Shown here: one piece after another, positions 24,607-36,759 of the stretch
Position numbering within the stretch: position 1 is the first letter of the stretch
Layout of the letters: every line of letters starts with the position of its first letter
NCBI GenBank assembly: GCA_018342105.1
Contig: JAFIRS010000150.1
Coordinates: 62,001-126,000, forward strand
From: Gonioctena quinquepunctata
Lineage: Eukaryota; Arthropoda; Insecta; Coleoptera; Chrysomelidae
Length of the DNA: 64,000 bases
Reading direction: 5' to 3'
Program-made: the position numbers and the translations under genes
Notes under the pieces: generated by a model
What the model saw: only the letters and a program-made list of their open reading frames with translations
Told to the model about the DNA's origin: nothing
Database searches by the model: none

Positions 24607-24989
24607 GAAATGTTATTAATATTATTCACGATAGAATAAATAAAATTATTACTAAATTAGGAAATGAAAGCACAAGATTAATATACAGTAATGGAAAAAA
24701 AATTACCTTTGGAAAAAAAATATACAAGTTAAATGAGACACATATGACCAATGATTACAATACTATACTATGAATGGAGGTGTTGAAAATTTAAAACGAG
24801 ATTAAAATGTGGACATAAAAGAATGAGACAAGATATTGATATTATTGGTTATAGAAGGGAAGGTAAGCCATAAAGTAATCTAATCTAATCGGAGAAAGTA
24901 TGTGAATTCTGGAGGAGAATTGCATTACATTACATTGAGTTTCTAGGATATTCTCGTCCATTTCAAAGATATGGGACTGCAGTGATTTC

Positions 24990-25608
24990 TTCAATTTGTA
25001 TGTAATATATTTTTTTGTATGGTGGGGCTAAGAATGAATAAGAGCATTGACCAATTGCTTTCAGCGAGAGAGGTATTTGCTGTGACTGTTATTAACGAGT
25101 GTTATAAGGATGTTTGGGATACGTGAAGTTTTATGTTCTGTAATATCTATCGACAGCTTTGAAATAACAAAGTTGGCGAATATCCAACACCTCGGATTGC
25201 AAGAAAAGTTAATTGGATGAATATGATCTTTTTTTAAAGGACTTTGAGGTGATGTTTCTGTAGTATTTGCACTGGGTGTAAATGACTTTTCAAGGCACTC
25301 CCCCAAGCGACCAAACCTTATCTTAGGTGGTTTTCAATCAGAGCATAGTGAAAGATTTTTAACTGTGGTATTGTTGGTATTTCACTCAACCATTTGAATT
25401 TTGATAGCGTGGATCTAGTTTTCTCGCATACGTTGTTAATATGTGTATTCCACTTCATATGCATGTCAAGATATATTCCCGAGTATTTGATTTTTGTTTC
25501 CATTTTGATATTGTACGTCTGACTACCATCACGGATGTCATTCAACGTCCGTCCAGGCATTAGCCAGGGAAGTAGTTGTTTTTTTATGGATATGCGACCA
25601 ACATACAC
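24990..25608 (-). pseudogene. Non-LTR reverse transcriptase thumb fragment
   Basis: The minus-strand ORF 25608-25318 contains IKYSGIYLDMHMKWNTHINNVCEKTRSTLSKF, split here as IKYSGIYLDMHMKW and NTHINNVCEKTRSTLSKFKW. It matches the KYLGI.iD..l.W..H conserved block of LINE reverse transcriptases, followed by IPQLKIFHYALIENHLR. A second frame (25306-25061) continues with PRCWIFANFVISKL. The palm domain is missing. Its upstream edge lies in a CAGGGAAGTAGTTGTTTTT word shared with other repeats. A short TAATC tandem (about 24881) may be the 3' tail. Confidence 0.6.
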
Positions 25609-25609
25609 C

Positions 25610-26790
25610 TATTGTATAGGTATTTGTAGTCAGTTGTCTTGAGGAATAAGACATTTTTCATTTTTGATAAAATTATAGCTGGCTATCAAGAATGTTACAG
25701 ATTTCTGTCTCTTATTGCAGTTATTTATTAGATCAGTTATTTGTTTGATCAATTCGAGTATAGTTAGTGAGTCAGTTGCCGTCGGACACAGTTGTCACGT
25801 GAGATTGATTTATTTATTGTGCTGTGATTGTGAAGTGCGAACAGTCATAAACGAACAATAATTAGTCGAGCATTTCAATGAGAGACGAACGCCAGTTTCG
25901 TAACAATACCAAAACTGGTTCGATTGAAGTAACTAGTACAAAAACAAAATTGCTTATACTGTTGCTTCTATAGTAACAAATAATTACCTGAAAGTAGTAA
26001 AAACTTTATTTTCACCACTTCAACTTGAAATTTTACATTTCCCATAACTTTTATCTGATTCAACCAACATCGGGTAATGTTCCCCTAATGAGATAACAAT
26101 AGAGTTTGAGTGAATTTTCGCTTCTCTTTATAGTTTCTGAGTGAAGCTCGCCCATCCACTGTGAACGTTGTTTTTTTCTCGCAAATTCATGTAACGCGAC
26201 CCTTGAATGAAACTCCCTGTGTTACGTGTCTAGAGTGCCCGTGATCCAATTTGTATCATCCTTTTTTTGTGCCCGTATCATCAAAGCTCGGCTCACATAA
26301 AAAGTGAGAGCGTTGCATGGAGAGCATGTGAGGTATGCAGTTTCGAAGTAAATGCAAATTTTACTTTTAAAATCACGCCATAAAACCCATGAACCGGAAA
26401 GGGAACATTCTTTGTGAATAATGCATCGACTGAGTAAAGAACGGAAATATCTTCCCCTAAGTGGCTAGGGAAACGTTAAAAATAACTCATCGTTATTTCA
26501 ACACTGTAATTGTTTTTTAATCATCATAACCGGATCAATTATGGTGTTTATTTTTCCGGTACGTCCCTCAGCTCGACTGTGTTATCATCTTGTCCATTTT
26601 TTGTCGGTGTCTAGTTTACCACTGTCTTGTTTCGGGTTTCATGCGATGTTCAATTATTGCTTCAACACGGAAACTCGGAAAATGATACCGCATTCGGCTT
26701 TTCCACTATAGTCCAGTGTATAGGGTGCATTGAGAATGCCTGAAATTCTTGCGACCCATGCAACAACAAATGAATGTTTTTTTTTCAGTG
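25610..26790. other. No gene recognised
   Basis: Mostly unique sequence, moderately GC-balanced at 26100-26700, with no convincing ORF, RNA or repeat. Confidence 0.35.
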
Positions 26791-26794
26791 GATA

Positions 26795-28258
26795 GGGTGT
26801 ACTTTAAAGTTGGTCCCATTTGAATTTGTAAGATGAAATCCACCCCTAAGGGTAGCAAAATAAAGGATATTGATCACTCACCCCGTAAACCGATTCTATC
26901 AGGCATAACTTTATACTGGGTTCTTCGATTTGCATTTTTTTTTAATAGATAGGGTATACCTCATATTTGGGTTTCAAATGAGATTATCGAATGAGATTAT
27001 CCTTACGGGTGGAAAAATAGGGAATAATTGATTTTTCACTTGTGAACATTGGATACATATGTAGTTGACAATGACAGATCGCTACTGTCATTATTTTTGT
27101 TCTCCTACATCCGTCACAATCATATATTCTATGAGAGGATGGAATTATATACAAAGTAATGAAATAAACTAACCAAAACAACAAAAATAATTTATATTAC
27201 AACAAATAGAAAAAGTAGATAATCATATTATTTAACTGGTAAAAGTTGAAGTAAGGTGGGTAAGTAAGTATTTTGGAAGTAATCAAAAAACAAGTAAGTA
27301 GTAATTAGTTGATTTCAGCCACAAAAAATTGAAAAATAAAAAATTTTTAACAGAAAATTAAACCGACGAAATACGGAACTGAAAATCAAAAAATAAAATA
27401 AACCATCCTGGTCTCAATAACTGAGCTCCTAAACTAATGTAAGTAACTAATTTTGAGTCGGCGCCAAACAAATAATCAACGAAGATCATTAAATTACTTC
27501 AAAAAAATTATCAGAATGTCACCGCCCACCTCGATGCCATCATTTTATAAAATTCATTTGCTTGTTTGTTTGGCGCCAACTCAAAATTAGTTAGTTACAT
27601 TAGTTTAGGAGCTTAGTTATTAACAAAAATTTTTTTTTTTTCTTTTTTAATTTTTTGTTGAAAAGTTTTTTATTTTTCAATTTTTTGTGGCTGAAATCTA
27701 CTACTTGTTTTTCGATTACTTCCAAAATACTTACTTACCCACCTTACTTCAACTATTGCCAGTTAAATAATATTATTATCTACTTTTACTATTTGTTGTA
27801 ATATGAATTATTTTTGTTGTTCTGGTTAGTTTATTTCATTACTTTGTATATCATTGCATCCTCTCATAGAATATAATGATTGTGACGGATGTGGAATAAA
27901 AATCTGTCATTGTCAACTACATATGTGTGTGCCAATGTTCACAAGTGAAAAATCAATTGTCCCCAATTTTTCTACGCGTAAGGGTAAATAATTCCATTCA
28001 AAATCCAAATATGAGGTATACCCTATCTATTAAAAAAAGAATCATCCAAATCTAAGAACCCAGTACAAAGTTATGCCTGATAGAATCGATTAACGGGCCA
28101 GAATTCAGAGGGTGAGTGATCAATATCCTTCATTTTGCTACCCTTAGGGGTGGATTTCATCTATTAAATTCAAATGGGACCAACTTCGAAGTACACCTTA
28201 TCCACTGAATAATTATCGGAATCGGACGTCTCAGTAAAAAGTTAGGCGTGATCATACA
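26795..28258. mobile_element. 1.4 kb palindromic repeat with a MITE at its centre
   Basis: Arms 26795-27490 and 27580-28220 are inverted copies. Landmarks are TAGATAGGGTATACC against GGTATACCCTATCTA, AATCAATTGT/ATTGATTTTTCACTTGTGAA, and AAGGTGGGTAAGTAAGTA against TACTTACTTACCCACCTT. The centre (about 27395-27625) is a copy of the GGCGCC MITE. The right arm extends further, to GTGATCATAC. A second copy of the left half is at 53545-54110. Confidence 0.7.
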
Positions 28259-28371
28259 TAAAAAAAAATATACGCGACGACTAGAGAACCTCCTTCTTTT
28301 TGGTATCGTCAGTTAATAATGGACTAATAATGGATAGGTAATTCCTTGAGTCGAGATACTAATGGACAACT

Positions 28372-28628
28372 AAAAAATAAAATAAACCTTCTTAGTCTCA
28401 ATAACTATGCTCCTAAACTAATGTAAGTAACTAATTTTGAGTCGGCGCCAAACGAACAATCAACGAAGATCATTAAATTACTTCAAAAAAAATATGAGAA
28501 TGTCACCGCGCAACTCGATGCCTTACCTAATTCATTTGCTTGTTTGTTTGGCGCCGACTCAAAATTAGTTACTTACATCAGTTTAAGGAGCTTAGTTATT
28601 GAGACTAAGAAGGTTTATTTTATTTTTC
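28372..28628. mobile_element. GGCGCC MITE, copy 2
   Basis: About 257 bp. Inverted repeats of about 75 bp run from AATAAACCTTCTTAGTC through TTTTGAGTCGGCGCCAAAC and back. The interior contains AACGAAGATCATTAAATTAC. Other copies: centre of 26795-28258, 34588-34742 (left half only) and about 54205-54475. Confidence 0.75.
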
Positions 28629-29091
28629 ACTTTCCAGTTCCGTATTTCGTCGGTTTAATTTTTTGTTAAAAAGTTTTTACTAAGAAAATTCCTGAATATG
28701 TCTATGGCAGTATGGAAATATTAATTTCACGATTCTTTGTAAAATTTAATATATTATATTTTTCACGGCAGTGATTCCTAAAGTTGTTTTGTCATGTAAT
28801 CTCTTGCTTATTCTCACCTTTCCCAGAGGAAGAAATCACTAGCAGTTAGCGATCATTCAGTACCAGTTAAAAAATTATTGATTATTATATTGAACTGGTC
28901 CAAAAATTGATGACTACTTATAACACTTGGTCATTAAATTGTATTTTTTTGCTTTTCAATACCTATCTGATATATTACCAGTTTGTATAACCAACTAGCT
29001 TATATAATAAAATTTTCTATACTTACTTATGTCATCCCAAACCACCTCCGTAAAATAGTTCTTAGTCAATAATATGAATGTTACGTACATA

Positions 29092-30836
29092 CAGGGTGTT
29101 AGAAAATAAGTGCGACAAACTTCAGGGCACGATTCTGCATGAAAAAATAATGACTTTTGTCCGCAAATGCTTTGTTTTCCGAGATACAGGACGTTAAAGT
29201 TTTTCTTAAAAACCGACTATTTATTTATTGCTCTGAAACCGGTCGAGATATGCAAATGAATAAAGGTAGCAAATGAATAAAGGTAGTTATTGCGCATTTT
29301 TTGTCAGGCAATTAATAATTTTATGTTTATCATTGGCGCGCATACGGGTAATAAACTCAGCTTTTTTAAAGAAAAAAATTATACGCCACTGAGATATTTC
29401 AAATTTTTTAATTCCTCCTTCAATTTGTGACAGAAAATCTCTCATGCCTTTTTTTCGTATGGAGCGCCGTTTTTATACAAAAAAATAAAACATCATAACG
29501 CGTATTTTTCAGTTCTTTAATACATTATCAAAAACTATCTAATACGATAACGTTAAACCAGAACGATAACAGAAAATAACTAATAAATAAATAGGCGCAA
29601 AGGTACAACAAATGTTCAAATTGATCTCCCTCAGACGTGATACAAGATTCAACTCTTCGCCTCATTGATTGTCGTATTCGCGCAAATATTCCTGGTGTAT
29701 TTCTTATTGTCTCACAGCCGCCTATAATTCGATTCCTCAGGTCTTCAACATTTTCGACGAGAGTGGAATGAACTAAAGACTTGAGAAAACCCCAAATGCA
29801 AAAATCTAGAGAATTTAAATCTGGAGATCGAGCAGGCCAATGTTCCGTACCTCCCCTACCTATCCTACGATTTGGATATACTGTATATTTAAGTGATTAC
29901 GTACAATAATGCTGAAATGGATTGGTACACCATCATGCAGGAACCAGAAGTGTTGTTTCAGCTGTAGAGGAATTTCTTCAAGAAGAACAGGTAACTCTTC
30001 CTGTAGGAAATTTCTTCAAGAAGAACAGGTAACTCTTCCTGAAGGAAGTTAAGGTGAGAGTCGCCTGTTAGTCGTTGTGGGAGGAAATATGGAGCAATTA
30101 AATGATCATCAAGTACCCCAAGTTGCTTACATTCAGTATGTTGGCAATTTTTCGAGTACTTGTTTCAGGTGACTCCGCAATTAACTCGAGAACTGCTTCT
30201 TCTAGTTGCACAAATCGTACTTCTCGAGAGCGCCCGTAGTCAGCCGTTTGTTTCTATCATCATCAATGTTATACCAAACTGAAAGCTTAAAAATGAAGAA
30301 ACGCTTATTTGACATTCCGTTGAAATATTTGTATTCAACAGAATGTTGACAGTAGCCTACTAGCATCGCTACTATATAATGTACTAAAAACAATTAAAAA
30401 TACTCGTTGAGATGTTTTATTTTTTTTGCATAAAAACGGCGGCCCATACGAAAAAGGGCAGGAGAGATTTTTTGTCACAAATTGAACGAGGAGTTCAAAA
30501 ATGATTATTTTAATTTGAAATAACTCAGTGGCGTACCATTTTTTTCTTTGAAAAATTGAGATTATTACCTGTATGCGCGCCAATGATGAACATAAAATTC
30601 TTAATTGCATGTCAAAAAATGCACAATAACTGCCTCTCTAAATTCGCCAAATTTCATTCGCATATCTCGACCGGTTTCGGAGCAATAAATAAATAGTCAG
30701 TTTTTAAGAAAAACTTTATCACCCCGTATCTTGGAAAACGAAGCATTTGCCGGCAAAAGTTATTTAGCAAACTGTCATCATTTTTCCATGCAGAATCACC
30801 CTCTGAAGATTGTCGGACTTATTCACCAATACCCTG
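29092..30836 (-). mobile_element. Mariner-like element, TA target sites
   Basis: Ends CAGGGTGTTAG and ATACCCTG, flanked by TA (29090-29091 and 30837-30838). Long inverted repeats (about 200 bp) share GGTCGAGATATGCAAATGAA-like words near 29240 and 30660, and a second inverted stretch covers 29300-29500 and 30420-30620. Terminal sequence is similar to the 55362-57706 element. It encodes a decayed minus-strand transposase. Confidence 0.75.
29620..30235 (-). pseudogene. Mariner-like transposase relic
   Basis: Read from 30235 down: VRFVQLEEAVLELIAESPET followed by STRKIANILNVS (helix-turn-helix), then a deletion, then RLTGDSHLNFLQEELPVLL, then QHFWFLHDGVPIHFS (second catalytic Asp in HDG). It ends in frameshifted WPARSPDL-like sequence and RRRVESCI. 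The first catalytic Asp region is deleted. A ~36 bp direct duplication at about 29968-30041 repeats the EELPVLLEE coding segment. Confidence 0.65.
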
Positions 30837-30839
30837 TAT

Positions 30840-32370
30840 AATATTATATTTAGATATAGCAAATGGGCTGCTGTCACCAGTGTTATAATGCCCAAAGAAC
30901 ATTTCGTCACATTACACAATTTATTATACAATGTCTCCATAATAGAATAATATAAGGCACTGTTATCTATATTAGTCACCAATTGTCCTCCAGAACGAAG
31001 CTTGGCCACGGCTTCACAAATGCGTGGTCTTTTTTTGATAACTTTTCTTCCAACTAAAATGTTCGTTCTTGAACTAAGTATATCTTTTTCCCTAGAACTA
31101 TCTTTCAAAAAAACAAAGTGAACTTTTTTTCAAATACCCCAGTCACTGTCACTCCAAATGTAATTCTTTAATAACGTTAACACTTATGTTGAAAGAAAAT
31201 AATATGATACAAAATGACAAAAATTCATCAAAGCAAAACACTAAACAGAAATACACGTTTCGAAAAAAAGCTTGTATACCTCAGCCTTTATCATCAATTC
31301 TCCTAAACAATTGAGTTTCTCATAGAAACTGGAAAAACTTCTATAAAATGTCAATCCCTCGTATTCTCTGAATACGAATTGTCTCTCGGTCGAACTCTAG
31401 TGCTTCATTATGAGTAATTTCTGTGATTTGTTCGAGTTCAAATATTCCCTTACTCAAATATTTCCATGGTCACATGTCCACCCTCAAAGTCTATGGAAAG
31501 CTTCGCACTATGGTTATTTCCATGATTTACGAAAAGCGGTGCTACTCACCAAGTATGCGACAATTTCTTTGTCCATTACGGGCTTCATTTGCCTGTCTTC
31601 AAGTAATCCCTAAAGTAATTTGTTATTTTCGCCCAAGATTTGCTACCGACACTCACCCGAAATTTCCGTTATTTAATGTAATCTATGTCCTAAGTTCCGA
31701 AAAATCACTTTAAGTAAACCTATTTACTCCCAAAAATTCCAACAAAAATTCTCTTGTAGGCCATCATTTCGAATAAAATTTATCAATTGCCCTGCTTAGT
31801 GTCTAAAAGTGTTTCACATTATGAAAAATATTTTTCGACAGTTCTTGATAATACAGGAAGGTTCTAAAAATTTCTACATATGGGAATAAAAGATGAAATG
31901 CAAACATCTATGTCAATGTTTTTTGTTCATCTCATGTCATGAAACGCTTATCAAAACCCATTGTGGATAACGTCATTCAGTTCACCAATAGTTCATCAAA
32001 AGTTTTTCAACTTCCAAAAATTGTTTTAAAAATGTTCGTGATCTGTTCAAAACAACTACCATTTTTTTCAACTTCTTATTTGCAGAGTTTATAACTGTAG
32101 AACGTGATATCGAGTAGTAGTATCACTGATAATGTAGAATTATTCAGAAGTATTTCCCCATTGATTTTCTCTAGCCATTGTTCCTTCAAATAAACAGAAA
32201 AAAAGAATGAAATATTTGTTTGAGATATGTTTCAATAATATAGTGAGACTTTTTTAATTTCGTTCACTTTTTTCGACTTGAATAGAAGCTTGTGATGTTT
32301 TCGGGGATAATACCATAAGTGCTTTGAAAATCACCGATAATTCTGAAAAAAACGTGTTTTTTTAAAACTG
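30840..32370. other. No gene recognised
   Basis: The minus-strand ORF 30764-31108 (114 codons) and plus ORFs at 31410-31713 carry no known motif and overlap in alternative frames, so they are probably chance. Confidence 0.35.
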
Positions 32371-32377
32371 CACGAGT

Positions 32378-33282
32378 TTATTTTTTTCGTTGTTTCAAAG
32401 CATAATTATAATTGATACTACAATTATTGTAAGTAATATTGTAAACATTTGTATTTGTCTTCTCCGTAACTGAAGTTGATCTTGAACCTCCTCCTGGCGC
32501 GCATAGTTGTAGATTTTCATTGCCACGCATTTTTTCAACGATAGCCTGATGGTGTTTTTCATCTATATGTAGATAGCTCGCAATAGATTTGGAGTTGGCA
32601 TCTCCTGTTACTTTGATAAGTTCTTGCTCAGCAACTCCGCTCTTTGCCAAATTTGACACCGCTGTTAGCCTCAATGGAGTGATTGGTAATTTTTTTTCTT
32701 TCCACGTCTAGTCCCACCTGGTGTTCTTGTTTCTTAGTCCACTTTGCTATCTCGTTTTGCCCCACATGTATGTTTTCGAACCAGTGATTTCTTACTTTCC
32801 AAAATTGATTGAAAGTTAAAAATAAACGGTCACTACCTATGTGTTCTCTTTTCGATTTTAATGCGTAAAATAATCGAACTGAAACTGGAATCGGACTGTA
32901 TTCAATTCTGTTTGTTTTTTGGACTGTGTTATCGAGTTCTTCCTTGAAAAACTGTAGCTTTGCTCTGCATCCTTCGCCTCCTATCCACGCCAATTCATAC
33001 GACAAAACAAAGAACACCTTCTTTTGTGGTCCCTCTGGGGTTCCTTCGTCACAACTGTTTACTAGTTTTTTCAGTTCTTCTAATTTCAGAGCCTTGTAGA
33101 TCTCTTCTCTTTGCATTTTTTGCGTCCCGTGCAGATTCAAACACGACATCTTGGAATGGGTCAATTTTTATACCATATTTCTGGAAGTATTATTCCATAA
33201 TCATTTTGGCAGTGACATTCCAAATAGTTTTCACGGTGCTTTCTTTGTACTCCTCACCGTTACTTCCCTTTAGAAAATTCAT
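32378..33282 (-). pseudogene. Crypton-type tyrosine recombinase, broken
   Basis: Site-specific recombinase of a Crypton DNA transposon or a DUF3504 domesticated relative. Starting at the minus-strand ATG 33282-33280: YKESTVKTIWNVTAKMI, then an in-frame stop, then IDPFQDVVFESARDAKNAKR. Next come KKVFFVLSYELAWIGGEGC (33164-32628 ORF), VRLFYALKSKREHIG, DRLFLTFNQFW and NEIAKWTKK. The C-terminal catalytic box KITNHSI then R-LTAVSNLAKSGV, TGDANSKSIASYL follows after a one-base frameshift near 32668. The expected first Arg (RGGEG) reads IGGEG, and the His of TGH is Asp. The HS.R Arg and the SYL Tyr remain. Stops and lost residues make it inactive. Confidence 0.7.
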
Positions 33283-33289
33283 GTTTTTG

Positions 33290-34545
33290 TATAACCCTCT
33301 GGAAGCTCAGCAAATTTGACTCCAGATATTATAAAGACTCATCCCCGGTATATCTACCTATCGTGGAAATTTCATAGCCTTCTAATTACTGTGATATGGA
33401 GGTGTTTCCATGAGAAGTGGAAAAAATCGAATTTTACTGAACTGAAATATTTTTAAGCAGAATGCGTTGATATATAATTCTGACAGGAGCTAGTATGAAA
33501 CAGCGAGAAGACGTTTTATCACTATAAAACTGATCTGATTGGTTCTGTGTTGGAAAATTCGGCCATTTGATTGGTTAAAAAATATTTAAGGAAATAACCA
33601 TGGAAAAATCATTCCAAAGTTGATTTTTCGTGTATTGTGATTAATTATTTTCATATTACATAATAAAAACATCTTCATACCCCCTTTGTAGTCTATTTTC
33701 CAAATAATCGACATGAATTTCATGATGACCGACTCCGAAAATTCGCTTGCAAAATATGTAACAAAGACACATACATGTGAAGTTAAATGGTAGCTTGTAA
33801 AAAATATACCTAAAACTCATCGGATGGACCAACTCTCCAGGTATGGAAAATAATCCTATTTGTTGACTGTTCTAGATTTTATTCGTTCGGCTTCTCGTGG
33901 TGCAGTTCTTTCGGAAAGATATATATCAATTTATTTTCAATTTATGTACAAACTATTAAAGTGTCTCATTTGAGATGGGATCGCATGACCCTCATGTATT
34001 TCGAGCTTGTACTCAGTTTCGTTGTCAGGCATTTATCATGTTATGAAAGTTTTCATTGTTTTCAATAAATTTGTGGTGAACAAGAACGAGGATTTGGATG
34101 ACTTATGTTAGCATGACAGTTATAACCTTCCACGATAGATTATTGGAATGGGTGTAGTATGCAACATAGATATTTTCATACAGGGTGCGCTCTGGTATTT
34201 CGTAGCACTTCAACGAATTGATTTCAAAGTTTTGTTTGAGGGCTGTCTGGTATATAGGTTGGCTCAGAAAAGTGTCTATACCAAAGTTGTGTTTCGTAAA
34301 TCTAGGGTTTCGTATATCCATGTACGGTATTTCAAAATATAATTCAAACCATTTTAACTTCGGGTGCAGAAAGCTACAAACATATCCGAAAAGAAAACAG
34401 AGAAAAACGATTTAATTTCTTTATTCTGAACGAGAATGTTTTTTTTTACATTTTTGTAAACCTCGTGAATGTGTCGCGAATTGGTAAATATACCGTTTTA
34501 TGTCGCAATTTCTATTCACAACAGATAGTCAGAAGTCCAATGATT
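33290..34545. other. No gene recognised
   Basis: AT-rich sequence. Overlapping short ORFs at 34103-34415 on both strands have no motif. Confidence 0.3.
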
Positions 34546-34546
34546 T

Positions 34547-34584
34547 TTCTTCTTCTTCTTCTTCTTCTTCTTCTTCTTCTTCTT
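34547..34584. repeat. (TTC)n microsatellite
   Basis: About 12 TTC units directly abutting the truncated GGCGCC MITE copy that begins at 34588. Confidence 0.9.
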
Positions 34585-34587
34585 TCT

Positions 34588-34742
34588 TAGTCGCAATAAC
34601 TAAGCTCCTAAACTAATGTAAGTAACTAATTTTGAGTCGGCGCCAAACGAACAAACAACGAAGATCATTAAATTACTTCAAAAAAATCATCAGAATGTCA
34701 TGGCGCAATTCGATACCATCATTTTACGCCTTACCTAATTCA
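34588..34742. mobile_element. GGCGCC MITE, copy 3 (left half)
   Basis: CTTAGTCGCAATAACTAAGC through GAGTCGGCGCCAAACGAAC to CCTTACCTAATTCATTT; the right inverted repeat is missing. Confidence 0.65.
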
Positions 34743-35133
34743 TTTTATTTTATAATTTTACTGTTTAAAAATTATTCTTTTTAATGAATATTTGTTTAAA
34801 GTTACATAAATTGTTTTTTCTCGTATCATGAATTTTTTTTTTATGCGAAAACCGTACGTCAAACGAAATAAAATCAATGGAACAGATTTGCTCAGATTGC
34901 AAAAATAATTTTTACTTTGAGAAAAAGCAGTTGGGTATCACTTTCCTCTTCCAAATGATTCAGTGCAGATCCCTCACGAACGCTATTGGCAAGAATAAAA
35001 CATCATGTTGTACAGCAGAAAATGCCCTTTGATGCGTACTTCGTTTCACAAAAATATCTAGGGTCATTATGTGTACATTTTTGCGAGATTTTCCCAAAAT
35101 AATGTTGATTTGTTTAAAAATAGCCGAATATCA

Positions 35134-36738
35134 TTGAAAAGGGAAACATTCTCAATTGAATATTGATAGAAAGATTTTTCTGTGAATTGAAAAATCCACG
35201 ATTAAAATGAAGTTATTTTTTGTGAAGGTCTAACAGAAAACAACTACTTCCCCGGCTAAAGCCACGCTGGACATTGAACTACATCTGATAGATATTCTGA
35301 AAAGGCCCTAACTCAAAAGAAAAAATCTGAAATTGAAAATTTGCATTTTCACTCAGATAGTTATTTGATTTTCTATTCCAGTCTAATTGAGAACTCATAA
35401 AGATGAATGAGACAAAGAAGAATGTTTTCCAAAGAGATACTCACAGAAATCATTCGTAACATTGACAGGAGAGACATCGCATTCACTAGGTCTTCAATAC
35501 ATTTTTGTCGACGAAAATCTATTTCACGCTTCCACGATTATCAGGAAGACCGGAAGAAATGGGAAACACATTTTCCAGAAGCAATCTCACTTTGCAAAGA
35601 TGGAAAAAGTTAGAATCATTTCTTTTGGAGAGACACTTTGAAATTAGTGTTTTCTGACATTAAAACCTGTCATAGATAGATTTATTGAAAATATAAACAG
35701 GATGTTCATAAAATCAGATGTGGAATCATCTGCGACTGAAAGATAAACTTTAGTCACTATCTTCCATCGTCAAGATAACCTCTTGTGGGGTAGTTCAATG
35801 TCCAGCGTGGCTTTAGCCGGGGAAGTAGTTGTTTTCTGTTAGACCTTCACAAAAAATAACTTCCATTTTAATCGTGGATTTTTCAATTCACAGAAAAATC
35901 TTTCTATCAATATTCAATTGAAAATGTTTCCCTTTTCAACATGAATACCCCACAAGAGGTTATCTTGACGATGGAAGATAGCGACTAAAGTTTATCTTTC
36001 AGTCGCAGATGATTCCACATCTTATTTTATGAACATCCTGTTTATATTTTCAATAAATCAATCTATCATACCCCATGACAGGTTTTAATGTCAGAAAACA
36101 CTAATTTCAAAGTGTCTCTCCAAAAGAAATGATTCTAACTTTTCCATCTTTGCAAAGTGAGATTGCTTCTTGAAAATGTGTTTCCCATTTCTCCGGTCTT
36201 CCTGATGATCGTGGAAGCGTGAAATAGATTTTCGTCGACAAAAATGTATTGAAGACCTAGTGAATGCGATGTCTCTCCTGCGTCAATGTTACGAATGATT
36301 TCTGGTGAGTACTCTCTTTTGGAAAACATTCTTCTTTGCTCATTCATCTTTATGAGTTCTCAATTAAGACTGGAATAGAAAATCAAATAACTATCTGAGT
36401 GAAAATGCAAATTTTCAATTTCAGATTTTTTCTTTTGAGTTAGGGCCTTTTCAGAATATCTATCAGATGTAGTTCAATGTCCAGCGTGGCTTTAGCCGGG
36501 GAAGTAGTTGTTTTCTGTTAGACCTTCACAAAAAATAACTTCATTTTAATCGTGGATTTTTCAATTCACAGAAAAATCTTTCTATCAATATTCAATTGAG
36601 AATGTTTCCCTTTTCAACATGAATACCCCACAAGAGGTTATCTTGACGATGGAAGATAGTGATTAAAGTTTATCTTTCAGTCGCAGATGATTCCACATCT
36701 GATTTTATGAACATCCTGTTTATATTTTCAATAAATCA
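35134..36738. mobile_element. Fold-back composite of ~660 bp monomers, locus 3
   Basis: The 12 bp duplication AGCCGAATATCA flanks it at 35122-35133 and 36739-36750. One monomer in reverse orientation (35134 to about 35790) is joined to about 1.4 forward monomers (35792-36738). Left end TTGAAAAGGGAAACATTC; right end GTTTATATTTTCAATAAATC. All three units read GACCTTCAC, or its complement, where loci 1 and 4 read GACATTCAC. This layout repeats that of locus 1, with a different internal junction. Confidence 0.8.
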
Positions 36739-36759
36739 AGCCGAATATCAACTCTGCGG

